Source: Streptomyces sp. IMTB 2501
GTDB taxonomy: Bacteria; Actinomycetota; Actinomycetes; Streptomycetales; Streptomycetaceae
Assembly: GCF_001953885.1 (NCBI RefSeq)
Contig: NZ_MQUS01000052.1
Span: forward strand, 1 to 42,715
DNA: 42,715 nt
Direction: 5' to 3'
Below, piece after piece: positions 30,509 to 38,592 of the stretch; position 1 is the stretch's first letter; each line of letters starts with the position of its first letter. The translations under genes were made by a program, and so were the position numbers. Under the pieces are notes generated by a model. That model was not told the origin of the DNA and ran no database searches. It saw only the letters and a list, made by a program, of their open reading frames with translations.

Positions 30509-31321
30509 ATGAAGCTCCGCACGACGCTGTTCCCGCTCGCCCTCGGGGCGGCCCTGCTGATGTCGGCGCCCGCCGCGATGGCGGACACCGCCGCGGCGAC
30601 GGCCGACAACCGCGGTGACAGCGGCGTCTCGTACACCGCGATCGCCTCGTACGAGAACATCCCGGCAGCCGCCCGCACCCAGGTCATCGCGGCCGCGCAG
30701 AAGGAGGCGTACGACTCCCTGGACAAGGAGCCGGGCACGCTCGCGGTCCACATCGTCCCGGACCCGAAGAACGACGCGCGGATCGTGATAGCCGGCACGT
30801 TCGTCAACAAGGGCGCCTACGAGGCGCACGAGCACGGCGTCTTCCACCGCCGCTTCCTGCGGACGGCGGCCGGCAACGGCGTCACGGGCCCCGACTACAC
30901 CATCAGGAACACCTCCGTGAAGCCGCTGAGCGCGGACGGCAGGACGGCCCCGTCGCACGGCGACAGCGGTTCCGTGCTCACCGTCGTCGCGGAGTTCGAC
31001 AACGTGCAGCCGCAGTACCGCGACGAGTTCCTCAGGATCAGCCAGGCCGACGGGTACGGGTCACTGACCCGCGAGCCGGGCACGCTCGGGTTCCACTGCA
31101 TGCCCGACCCGGCCGACCCGACCCGCTTCGTGTTCCTGGAGACCTTCAAGGACCTGGACGCGTTCAACGCTCACAAGGACGACGGCCCGGCGCAGGACTT
31201 CCTCGCGCTGGTCGCCAAGGACCACATCAAGGGCCCGGGCTTCTTCATCACGAACACCAACGCGGCCGACAACGGCTTCGGTACGCCTGGAGCTTTCTCC
31301 GTCCCGAATCAGGACGTCTGA
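30509..31321 (+). CDS. Secreted tandem ABM-domain protein
   Basis: This 270-residue protein starts at ATG 30509 behind CAGGAGAA. A signal peptide (MKLRTTLFPLALGAALLMSAPAAMA) ends near residue 25. Two similar ABM-fold domains follow at about 40-125 (ASYENIPAAARTQVIAAAQKEAYDSLDKEPGTLAVHIVPDP) and about 155-245 (AEFDNVQPQYRDEFLRISQADGYGSLTREPGTLGFHCMPDP). The shared EPGTL and PDP words show an internal duplication. ABM proteins are normally cytoplasmic, so secretion is unusual. It may modify the product after export. It closes the biosynthetic run before marR. Confidence 0.85.
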   Translation: MKLRTTLFPLALGAALLMSAPAAMADTAAATADNRGDSGVSYTAIASYENIPAAARTQVIAAAQKEAYDSLDKEPGTLAVHIVPDPKNDARIVIAGTFVNKGAYEAHEHGVFHRRFLRTAAGNGVTGPDYTIRNTSVKPLSADGRTAPSHGDSGSVLTVVAEFDNVQPQYRDEFLRISQADGYGSLTREPGTLGFHCMPDPADPTRFVFLETFKDLDAFNAHKDDGPAQDFLALVAKDHIKGPGFFITNTNAADNGFGTPGAFSVPNQDV

Positions 31322-31339
31322 TAACATCCGCAAGGTGAG

Positions 31340-31373
31340 CAGCATATGACCTGTGTTGGCCTGATGTATGCTG
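31340..31373. promoter_or_regulatory. Spaced inverted repeat upstream of marR
   Basis: CAGCATA (31340-31346) and TATGCTG (31367-31373) are perfect arms with a 20-nt spacer, just before the MarR-like site. This may be an additional regulator site in the marR promoter. Confidence 0.4.
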
Positions 31374-31376
31374 ATG

Positions 31377-31396
31377 ACCATAAGAGGCCTGAGGGG
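31377..31396. promoter_or_regulatory. Candidate MarR operator upstream of marR
   Basis: ACCATAAG-AGGC-CTGAGGGG matches 14 of 16 half-site bases of the reverse complement of the dyad at 21749-21768. It overlaps the GAGGGG ribosome site for ATG 31407, so binding would block translation or early elongation as well as transcription. Confidence 0.55.
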
Positions 31397-31406
31397 TGTG
31401 CCCAGC

Positions 31407-31835
31407 ATGAAGCTGCCGAGCGACGAGAGGCTGGGCCACATCCTGAAGCGTGCCGAGCAGGAAGTGAACGCCGCCAAGCACACAGCCCTCAGGCCCTTCA
31501 ACCTCAGCACAGCCCAGCACACGGTCATGCTCGCCATCCATGAGGCCCCCGGACTCTCCGGCGCCGCCCTTGCGCGCCGATGTCTGGTCACCCCGCAGAC
31601 CATCTCCTCGGTGCTCGGCACCCTTGAGGGCCGGGGCCTCGTGGAACGCAAGCCCCACCCCGTCCACCAGCACATCCTGGAGGCCCGGCTCACCCGCACG
31701 GGCCGCAATCTGCTCAACAAGGCGGACGACGCGGTGTCGGTCGTGGAGGAATCGCTGGCGGCCGCGTTCCAGGCCGAGGAGCGCGCCACGTTCCGCGCGT
31801 TCCTGGAGCGCTGTTCCTCGGCGCTGAGGAAATAG
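31407..31835 (+). CDS. MarR-family transcriptional regulator
   Basis: This 142-residue protein starts at ATG 31407 (MKLPSDERLGHILKRAEQ), with GAGGGG ten bases before; in-frame ATGs at 31368 and 31374 have no site. The winged HTH is LSGAALARRCLVTPQTISSVLGTLEGRGLVERKPHP (about 50-88) between dimerising helices. MarR proteins usually repress a pump and catabolic or biosynthetic genes until a phenolic or lipid ligand binds. A matching dyad lies at its own start and at the exporter/FAD monooxygenase promoter. Its stop is 6 bp from the stop of the convergent DUF4328 gene. Confidence 0.92.
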   Translation: MKLPSDERLGHILKRAEQEVNAAKHTALRPFNLSTAQHTVMLAIHEAPGLSGAALARRCLVTPQTISSVLGTLEGRGLVERKPHPVHQHILEARLTRTGRNLLNKADDAVSVVEESLAAAFQAEERATFRAFLERCSSALRK

Positions 31836-31841
31836 CAGCCC

Positions 31842-32537
31842 TCACCCCGCGTTCCGGACAGGCCTGCCGGTCTGCCATTCGGTGACGCGCCTCATGATGA
31901 GGATGATCAGGACACCGGCCACCAGGTAGAGCACCGCGAGCAGGGTGGACATGTTCGCGTTGGCCAGCACGTCCTGCTCGGAGGCCTCCTGCGAGGCCAT
32001 ACGCCACTGGATCGGCCTCACGAGGTACGTCCCGGCCACCAACAGCACCCACCAGGTCTTGACCAGGGCGCCGGGGGCGGGCCGACGGGGAGCGCTGGCC
32101 TGCCAGATGTCCGACATGACCTGGTACGGAAACCACAGGTTGGCCACGGGGGACAGCCAGGCGCCGACCACCCAGCCCCGGGACCGGCGATGCGCGGCGG
32201 CACCGCCGATCAGCTCGGCGTTGATCCGCGCCCGCCACAGCCAGACGAGGAACGCCACGCCTGCCACGATCCACACCAGGAGCCCCAGCCAGGTCCCCAG
32301 CACCTTCGTCAGGGCATCCGAGTCGGCGGCCTGGACGTCCGCGAGTGTCGCCTTCCCGGCCAGAAAGTCGTGGACGACGACGTAGTCGCGCCAGTTGCCC
32401 ACCGAGACCAGTACCTCACGGACCACCACCAGTGAGATCAGCGCGGTCGCGGCCGTGGCCGCACCGGTCACCGGCCGGTACGGCTCCGTGCCGACCGGGC
32501 TCGCACCCGTCGACGTGCCCTGCTGTGAACCTTCCAT
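31842..32537 (-). CDS. DUF4328 membrane protein
   Basis: This 231-residue protein starts at ATG 32537 behind AAGGAGGAATC. The sequence has the DUF4328 layout: an N-terminal Pro/Thr leader, then helices near 25-45, 80-103, 160-180 and 195-215. The conserved WRARINAEL and GWVVGAWLSPVANLWFPYQVMSDIW motifs lie between them. The family is common in Streptomyces with unknown function. It is read after the larger membrane protein at 32553 (15-bp gap), so they probably share a transcript. Confidence 0.88.
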   Translation of the reverse strand: MEGSQQGTSTGASPVGTEPYRPVTGAATAATALISLVVVREVLVSVGNWRDYVVVHDFLAGKATLADVQAADSDALTKVLGTWLGLLVWIVAGVAFLVWLWRARINAELIGGAAAHRRSRGWVVGAWLSPVANLWFPYQVMSDIWQASAPRRPAPGALVKTWWVLLVAGTYLVRPIQWRMASQEASEQDVLANANMSTLLAVLYLVAGVLIILIMRRVTEWQTGRPVRNAG

Positions 32538-32552
32538 GATTCCTCCTTGGCG

Positions 32553-34064
32553 CTACCAGAGTTCGAGCAGGCGCAGGGTGCGGAACACGAGCCAGCCCAG
32601 CAGGCCCAGGACTGTGACCAGCAGCATGCCCTTCCACAGCGACGCCCCCAGCGCGAAGTTGGCGCGCGGGGTCATCGTCCGTTTGCGGAGCCCCACCGCC
32701 GCCAGAGCGGCTTTCATGGCACGGATCTCTCGGTACGCGGGCGTGTACATGGCCGTTCCCGCCACACCCGTCCGTTCGGCGAAGGCCGCGAGGCGCGCGA
32801 ACAGGCGCCGCCGTGTCGTGGCGCCCACCGCGTGTACGTGAGGCGTCCACTCGGGGTCGAAGGTGATCACGGCGGAGATCGCAGAGACCGAGGAGTCGCC
32901 CGCGACCGCCTTGTCCAGCCGAGCGGGGGTCGGCAGATGCTCGTCCAGCCGTTCGGCCACGCCCGGCAGCCCACCCGGCACCATCAGGACGAGCTTCCGC
33001 GCGGGCTGGGTGGCGCGGGCCTGCTCGACCTCCCACCACAGCCCGTCGCCCAGGCCCAGGCGCAGCACGATGAGCCGGGACAGCTCCATCAGCCTCAGGA
33101 CCACGGGCTGCCAGTCGTCACGCGGCAGATAGAACCGCGCCGCCCCCAGCCGCGGCAGCGGCTCCTCGGGCATGCCCACCGCGATCACCGGGCCGACGGC
33201 GCCCAGCGCCGCCGCGAGTTGCTCCTCCCGCGAATGGACGTTGACCGGCATCCCGTCGTCGATCTGCGCGGTGGTGGCGTCGTCGGCGAAACTGCGCAGG
33301 TAGAGCACGGGGGTACGGCCGTCGGCCAGCAGCGCCTGGGCCGCGCTGCGTACCGACCGCGGCCGGGAGCGGCGCAGGATCAGCAGGCCTGCCCCCAGCG
33401 CGGCCAGCCCGCACGGCAGGAGGAGGATCTGCGCCACCACCGGCTGCTTGTAGCCTTGCCGCTCCGCCGTGCTGACGGCGAGGAAACCGATCGCGAACAG
33501 CCCGTATCCGAGGCCGCTGGCCGCCAGGAACAACGGCCTGCGCCACCACGGCTGACGCGGGGCGAACCGGCTGACCAGGCCGACGACGCCGGCAGCTCCC
33601 GCACGGCGGCGGCACCGTAGCCACAGCGCCGGTACGGCGAGCACCCCGGCGGCCACCGCCCACCACAGCGCGACCATGCCGGACGAGCCGAGGTCCCGCT
33701 CAAGAACCGCCTGGTCCTTCTCCACCCGCGCCGCGAGCCCGGCGACACGCTCCCGGGCCAGGGAGCTTCCGCCCTCGCGGGCTTCACGGGCGGCGGCGAC
33801 GACCGCGGACCGGCTCTGTCCCGACGGGGCGTTGTCCTCGAACCACGCCTCCCCCTCCCGGATCCCGGCGCGCGCGGACGCGTCCCCGGCGGCGTAGCGG
33901 TCCAGCGCGGTGACGAAGGCGGCGGCCCGCGCGGGGGCGTCACGGAAGCGGTCCCGGGCCCGCAGATCCAGGCCCACGCCGACCGCAAGCTGCAGCGCGA
34001 CGTAGCCCGTGACGACCGCGCACACCATGACCAGCCGAGCGAAGACCCGCAATCCGGACGACAC
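32553..34064 (-). CDS. Large membrane protein with a TIR/Rossmann-like cytosolic module
   Basis: This 503-residue protein starts at GTG 34064 after a GGGGCGGG stretch. One N-terminal helix (about 10-30), a helical outer segment (about 40-125), three or four further helices (about 130-235) and a final helix near 478-495 are visible. The soluble part (about 245-400) reads PVLYLRSFADDATTAQIDDGMP, EEQLAAALGAVGPVIAVGMPEEPLPRLGAARFYL, LMELSRLIVLRLGLGDGLWWEVEQA and KLVLMVPGG. This alternating strand/helix order is like TIR or nucleoside-binding folds. I do not recognise a named family. The function is unknown; it may be a sensor. Confidence 0.7.
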   Translation of the reverse strand: MSSGLRVFARLVMVCAVVTGYVALQLAVGVGLDLRARDRFRDAPARAAAFVTALDRYAAGDASARAGIREGEAWFEDNAPSGQSRSAVVAAAREAREGGSSLARERVAGLAARVEKDQAVLERDLGSSGMVALWWAVAAGVLAVPALWLRCRRRAGAAGVVGLVSRFAPRQPWWRRPLFLAASGLGYGLFAIGFLAVSTAERQGYKQPVVAQILLLPCGLAALGAGLLILRRSRPRSVRSAAQALLADGRTPVLYLRSFADDATTAQIDDGMPVNVHSREEQLAAALGAVGPVIAVGMPEEPLPRLGAARFYLPRDDWQPVVLRLMELSRLIVLRLGLGDGLWWEVEQARATQPARKLVLMVPGGLPGVAERLDEHLPTPARLDKAVAGDSSVSAISAVITFDPEWTPHVHAVGATTRRRLFARLAAFAERTGVAGTAMYTPAYREIRAMKAALAAVGLRKRTMTPRANFALGASLWKGMLLVTVLGLLGWLVFRTLRLLELW

Positions 34065-34305
34065 CCCGCCCCACCCCCGTCACCCCGCTGGTGCACCACC
34101 CCGCCCCTCAGGCTGGTGCTCCACAGCCACGCGCCGCAAGGCGGTCACAGCGCCAAGTAGGGCCCCGTCAACCGGATTTCATCGATATTTCATGGCTCAC
34201 GCGCCGGCCGGGCCGGGACCAGCGGCCACAGCGGGAGCCGGGGCACAGCGCCACGGATCGTCCCGGGCCGGGCCGCTGTGACCGGGACGCCCGGCATCGG
34301 GCCGC

Positions 34306-34341
34306 CTACACTGGGTCGGCACATCGGTGTCGGCTGTGTAG
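34306..34341. promoter_or_regulatory. Spaced inverted repeat upstream of arsR
   Basis: CTACAC (34306-34311) and GTGTAG (34336-34341) are perfect arms 24 nt apart, with GTCGGC repeated directly between them (34315-34320, 34329-34334). It lies 22-57 bp before the GTG at 34363, where an autoregulating ArsR protein would bind. TACACT at 34307 could be a -10 element. Confidence 0.45.
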
Positions 34342-34362
34342 AGGGCTGGACGGGAGAGGACA

Positions 34363-34725
34363 GTGACGGGGAGCGTCGGTGGTTTCGAGGATCCGTCCGC
34401 CGAGGTTCTCGCCGAGGCGGCCGCCGCGTTCGGTCTGCTCGCCTCCGCCGCCCGGCTGCACCTGATGTGGGCGCTGTCACAGGGCGAGAGCGACGTCACG
34501 CATCTCGCCGCCCGCGTCGGCGGAGCGCTGCCCGCGGTCAGCCAGCATCTGGCGAAGCTGAAGCTGGCCGGGCTCGTGAACTGCCGCCGCGAGGGCCGAC
34601 GGCAGGTCTACTACGTGGACGACCCGGACGTCGTCACCGTGGTGCGGGTGATGGTCGGACAGTTGACGGCACGGTCGCAGCACGTCCTCGCGCCGGTGCG
34701 CGAGCTGCGCGGGACCGGTGGCTGA
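34363..34725 (+). CDS. ArsR-family metal-type repressor
   Basis: This 120-residue protein starts at GTG 34363 behind GGAGAGGACA. The winged HTH runs SDVTHLAARVGGALPAVSQHLAKLKLAGLVNCRREGRRQVYYV (about 44-86), the standard ArsR/SmtB form. The classic Cys metal site (ELCVCDL) is absent (SQGESDVTHL), so metal sensing, if any, would use the C-terminal helix (DDPDVVTVV and RSQH). It overlaps the P-type ATPase gene by eight bases. The pair suggests a repressor of a cation pump. The signal metal cannot be named. Confidence 0.9.
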   Translation: MTGSVGGFEDPSAEVLAEAAAAFGLLASAARLHLMWALSQGESDVTHLAARVGGALPAVSQHLAKLKLAGLVNCRREGRRQVYYVDDPDVVTVVRVMVGQLTARSQHVLAPVRELRGTGG

Positions 34726-37339
34726 GTCCACCGCGGCCTCGGGACAGGACGCCGGGACGCCTGGCCCGCCGGCCGTACACGCACCCCGAGGACGGTCCGC
34801 CCCGACCGTGCTGGAGACGTTGCGCCGGCTGGACAGCGGGCCGCGCGGGCTGACCGAGGCGCAGGCCGAGGAGCGGCTGGCCCGGCTGGGGGAGAACATC
34901 GGCCCCGCCTGGCGCGCGGCCTCCTGGCCACGGCTGCTCCTGCGCAGCCTGCGGGACCCGTTCACGGCGGTGCTGGCGTGTCTCGGGCTGGTCTCGGCAG
35001 CCGTCCTCGCGTGGAGCACCGCCTCGGTGATCCTGCTGCTCGTCGTGGTGAGCTGCGTCCTGCGGGCCTCCGGGGAGCACCGGGCCGACCGGTCCACGGC
35101 CGCGCTGCGCGCGCTGGTCGCCACCACCGCCACCGTGCTCCGGCGGGCCGACGAGGAGGCCGCACCGGCGTCCCGCGAGCTCCCCGTGGCCGAGCTGGTC
35201 CCCGGCGATGTGATCCGGCTGGGGCCGGGCGACCTGGTCCCGGCGGACGTACGGCTGCTGCGGGTGAGCGGCCTGACCGTGCACCAGGCCGCGCTGACCG
35301 GGGAATCCGCACCCGTCGCCAAGTCGGCCGACGACCTGCCTCGCGCGTCCGGCGGCGGGCTGTTCGATCAGCCGCAGCTCTGCTTCCAGGGCAGCAGTGT
35401 GGCCTCCGGCAGCGCCACCGCGGTCGTCACCGCGACCGGTGCGCACACCCGGTTCGCCGCGGCCCACGAGGGCCGGGCCGGCCGGCCGGAGGCGAGTGCC
35501 TTCGACCGTTCCGTGCACGGCGTCTCCTGGATCCTGATCCGGTTCATGCTGCTGACTCCGCCGCTGGTCCTGATGGCGAACGCGACGCTGCGCGACCGCG
35601 GCCTGGAAACGCTGCCGTTCGCCGTGGCGGTGGCCGTCGGGCTGACCCCGGAGATGCTGCCGGTCCTCGTCACGCTCTGTCTGGCCCGCGGCGCCTCACT
35701 GCTGGCCCGCACGCACGGCGTGATCGTCAAGCGCCTGCCGGCCCTGCACGACGTCGGTGCCGTCGACATACTGTGCCTGGACAAGACCGGCACCCTCACC
35801 CAGGACCGCCCCGTCGCCGACCGCGCCCTCGGCCCGGACGGCGCGGACGACCCCGAGGTCCTGCACTGGGCCGCCGTCAACGCCTGGTGGACCCTCCAGC
35901 TCGCCGACCTGCCGGAACCCGACGCCCTCGACGAGGCGATCCTGGACGCGGTCGACGAGGACACGCTCACGGCGTACGACGGGGTCGCGGCCGTGCCCTT
36001 CGCCCCGGACCGCCGGCTCGCCGTGGCGGTCGTGCGCACCCCCGGCCGGCTCGGCACCCACACCCTGGTCGTCAAGGGAGACGTCCAGGCCGTCCTGGAG
36101 CGCTGCGCACTCGCGGACGACGAACGGGAACGGCTGCGCGCCCTCGCCGGCCGGCAGGCCGACGGCGGCGTGCGGGTCCTGGCGGTCGCCACCGCGGAGC
36201 GTCACTCACGCGGGCGCGACTATCAGCCGGCCGACGCCCGGGACCTGGCCTTCCGGGGCCTGATCACCCTGCGGGACGCGCTCGCGCCCACCGCCGCCGA
36301 CGCCCTGACGGTCCTCACCGACCGGGGTGTCACCGTCAAGGTCCTCACCGGCGACCATCCGGGCACCGCGGTCCGCGCCTGCCTCGACCTGGGCATTCCG
36401 GTCGCCGCGGACGCCCTTCTCACCGGCGACGACATCGACCTCCTCACGGACGCCGAACTCACCGAGGCCGCCGGCCGTACGACCGTCTTCGCGCGCTGCG
36501 CCCCGGAGCACAAGGCCCGGATCACCGAGGCCCTGCGCACCGGCGGGCACACCGTGGGCTTCCTCGGCGACGGGGTCAACGACCTGCCCGCGCTGCGCGC
36601 CGCCGACGTCGGCATCGCCCCCCGGGACGCCGCCGACGTGGCCCGGGAAGGCGCCGACGTGGTGCTGGCGGAGAAGGACCTCACCGCGATCGCGCACGCC
36701 GTCGCCGCGGGCCGGCACGCGGGCGGCAACATCGTCACCTATCTGCGCATCACGCTGTCGTCCAACCTGGGCAACGTCCTGGCGATGCTCTCCGCCGGTC
36801 TGCTGCTGCCCTTCCTGCCGATGCTTCCGGCCCAGGTCCTGCTGCAGAACCTGTGCTTCGACGCGGCCCAGCTCACCTTCGCCCACGACCGCCCCGGCCC
36901 CGGCACGCTGCGCCGGCCGACCGTGCTGGACCCACGCGACCTGCTGCGCTTCATCACCGGCTTCGGAGTGCTCAACGCCGTCGCCGACCTCGCCACCTTC
37001 GGCGTCCTCGCGCTCGCGATGCACGGGCCGGGCAGAGGGGTGAACCAGGCGGTCTTCCACTCCGGGTGGTTCACGGAGAACCTGATCACCCAGGCCCTGG
37101 TGATGGTGCTGCTGCGCGTCGGCCGCGGTGCGGCCGAGTTCCGCAGGCCGGGCCCGGTCGCCTGGGCCGCGCTGGCGCTGGCCGTCATCGGCCTGGCGCT
37201 TCCCCTCTCGCCCCTGGGCCCGGTGCTCGGCCTGACCGCCCTGCCTGCCGTGTACTACCTGCTGCTCACCGCCGTCCTGGTCTTCTACGCGGCGGCACTC
37301 GTGGCGGCCCGCAACCGGACCGCCTCACGCCCGTCTTAA
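34718..37339 (+). CDS. MgtA/MgtB-type P-type ATPase
   Basis: This 873-residue P3-type ATPase starts at GTG 34718 inside the arsR end. The phosphorylation site is Asp355 (LCLDKTGTLTQDR), the actuator loop is LTGESAPVAKS (TGES 194-197), and the hinge is GDGVNDLPALRAADVGIA. TM4 carries VGLTPEMLP (308-315) and the C-terminal membrane part has NLCFDAAQLTFAHDRPG, both typical of magnesium importers of the MgtA family. About ten helices are visible. It likely imports Mg2+ or a related divalent cation. Control by an ArsR protein rather than PhoP or a leader riboswitch is unusual, so another metal is possible. Confidence 0.92.
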   Translation: MAESTAASGQDAGTPGPPAVHAPRGRSAPTVLETLRRLDSGPRGLTEAQAEERLARLGENIGPAWRAASWPRLLLRSLRDPFTAVLACLGLVSAAVLAWSTASVILLLVVVSCVLRASGEHRADRSTAALRALVATTATVLRRADEEAAPASRELPVAELVPGDVIRLGPGDLVPADVRLLRVSGLTVHQAALTGESAPVAKSADDLPRASGGGLFDQPQLCFQGSSVASGSATAVVTATGAHTRFAAAHEGRAGRPEASAFDRSVHGVSWILIRFMLLTPPLVLMANATLRDRGLETLPFAVAVAVGLTPEMLPVLVTLCLARGASLLARTHGVIVKRLPALHDVGAVDILCLDKTGTLTQDRPVADRALGPDGADDPEVLHWAAVNAWWTLQLADLPEPDALDEAILDAVDEDTLTAYDGVAAVPFAPDRRLAVAVVRTPGRLGTHTLVVKGDVQAVLERCALADDERERLRALAGRQADGGVRVLAVATAERHSRGRDYQPADARDLAFRGLITLRDALAPTAADALTVLTDRGVTVKVLTGDHPGTAVRACLDLGIPVAADALLTGDDIDLLTDAELTEAAGRTTVFARCAPEHKARITEALRTGGHTVGFLGDGVNDLPALRAADVGIAPRDAADVAREGADVVLAEKDLTAIAHAVAAGRHAGGNIVTYLRITLSSNLGNVLAMLSAGLLLPFLPMLPAQVLLQNLCFDAAQLTFAHDRPGPGTLRRPTVLDPRDLLRFITGFGVLNAVADLATFGVLALAMHGPGRGVNQAVFHSGWFTENLITQALVMVLLRVGRGAAEFRRPGPVAWAALALAVIGLALPLSPLGPVLGLTALPAVYYLLLTAVLVFYAAALVAARNRTASRPS

Positions 37340-37385
37340 TCCCCACGCGGTACAAGGTTGTCGGCCGACGGGCGAGAGGAGCGAC

Positions 37386-38072
37386 ATGGCGCAGACCCGG
37401 GCACCGAAACGCCGGCGGTGGCTGGCCGTGCTGGTCTTCGCCCTGGTCGTGTACGTCATCGTGCGCGCGGCCGACACCCCGCAGGACGATCCGCCACCCC
37501 ATGGGAAGGCGTCGGCCTCCCCGCCGAGCCCGTCGGCCGGCTCCTCCGCCCCGTCGTCCCCGTCGCCGACGGCCGCTTCCTCGTCGTACGACCCCGCCGA
37601 CTACGCCACCCAGGTCCGCGCCCGGGCCCGCCAGGCCAGCGTCAGCGCCCAGCTGCTGATGGCGGTCCTCTACAACGAGGCGTACAAACCACATGACCCG
37701 TCCTTCGAGCGGGCGTGGCAGAAGTACAAGCCGGACGCGGCCTTCGGCATCGCGAACATGCACCGCGCCACCTTCGACGAGGTCAAGCAGGGCCGGGACT
37801 TCGCCGGCCGCCGTTGGGAGGAGTTGCCCGACGACCGTGACCTCGCCGTCGAAGCCGAAGCCTGGTACCTGCACGACCTGGCGGCCCGGCTGCCGTCCCA
37901 GTGGCCCGCTCCCTACCCGAGGAACGACCTGCTGGCTCTGGGGTACAACGCCGGGCCGGGCAACATGCTCGCCTTCGCCCGCGGCGCGGCCCCGGGCGCC
38001 CAGGCCCGGTCGTACCTGGACCAGCTGCACGCGAACTGGGCCAAGGCGGGGAAGGCCGTCGGCGCAGGCTGA
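37386..38072 (+). CDS. Membrane-anchored lytic-transglycosylase-like protein
   Basis: This 228-residue protein starts at ATG 37386 behind GAGAGGAGC. A basic N-terminus and one helix (about 11-28) serve as anchor or uncleaved signal. A Pro/Ser-rich linker (about 32-68) leads to an SLT-type domain: LLMAVLYNEAYKPH with Glu98 as the likely acid, AFGIANMHRATFDEV, and LALGYNAGPGNMLAFARG. This order (E...GxxNM...YNAGP) is that of soluble lytic transglycosylases that cut peptidoglycan glycan strands. The residue after the first motif (NE-AY rather than ES) is variant. The gene stands between the ATPase and a small unknown gene. Confidence 0.85.
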   Translation: MAQTRAPKRRRWLAVLVFALVVYVIVRAADTPQDDPPPHGKASASPPSPSAGSSAPSSPSPTAASSSYDPADYATQVRARARQASVSAQLLMAVLYNEAYKPHDPSFERAWQKYKPDAAFGIANMHRATFDEVKQGRDFAGRRWEELPDDRDLAVEAEAWYLHDLAARLPSQWPAPYPRNDLLALGYNAGPGNMLAFARGAAPGAQARSYLDQLHANWAKAGKAVGAG

Positions 38073-38151
38073 GTATCTGACTTGCCGCCTTGCGCAATAA
38101 TCGAAGTTCCGTGGGGACCGGCCCCCGGTATCGGGGGAAGGAAGGGCGTTC

Positions 38152-38448
38152 ATGCCGGGCGGGGACTTTCGGCGTACGCGTGCTGCGAACCTGCGGCTGG
38201 GCGCTGCCGTGGCCGAGGTCGAAGGGCTTTATTCGGCGTTATTGAGGGCCCGTTCACCCGAGCGGCGCAGACGGCTGCAGACGGAACTGGCGCGTGCCGC
38301 CGGCCGGCTCGCCGATGTGGCGGCCGTGCCGCCCGAGCCGCGGTCCTCGTCCGTCGGCGTACGGCGCTCACGGTGGGGACGCAGGCGGGCACTGGCCGAG
38401 CGCGGCGCCGCGTGGATCACGGCGCGGTTCGGACCGAACACGCACTGA
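38152..38448 (+). CDS. Small basic protein of unknown function
   Basis: This 98-residue protein starts at ATG 38152 behind GGGGAAGGAAGGG. It is Arg/Ala-rich (pI clearly basic) with a helical region LRLGAAVAEVEGLYSALLRARSPERRRRLQTELARAAGRLADV. No domain is recognised. A good ribosome site and clean codon bias support it as real. It is independent of the BlaI gene by a 144-bp gap that contains the BlaI-type palindrome. Confidence 0.55.
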   Translation: MPGGDFRRTRAANLRLGAAVAEVEGLYSALLRARSPERRRRLQTELARAAGRLADVAAVPPEPRSSSVGVRRSRWGRRRALAERGAAWITARFGPNTH

Positions 38449-38534
38449 ACCCAGCCGCGGGCTCCGCACCGTCAGGGCTCGGCACGTACCTCCTGGGAAT
38501 CCGTCCCGCATGGCAGACTCGACCTCAGCAGCCT

Positions 38535-38548
38535 TTACACCGCCGTAA
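38535..38548. promoter_or_regulatory. BlaI-type operator candidate before blaI
   Basis: TTACACCGCCGTAA keeps the TTACAC...GTAA pattern of the perfect palindrome at 41076-41089 (10 of 14 bases). The 3' arm supplies TAAAAG as a -10-like word in the same register as at the other two sites. It lies 45-58 bp before the BlaI start. Confidence 0.55.
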
Positions 38549-38592
38549 AAGTTGCGTGGCGGCAAGAGACGGACGAGGAAGCGACGAACTCC

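Noticed and set aside
34200..34275. GGCCGGGCCGGGAC / GTCCCGGGCCGGGCC inverted words before arsR
   Set aside because: Arms are out of register by one base and made of GC-simple sequence; not a convincing terminator or operator.
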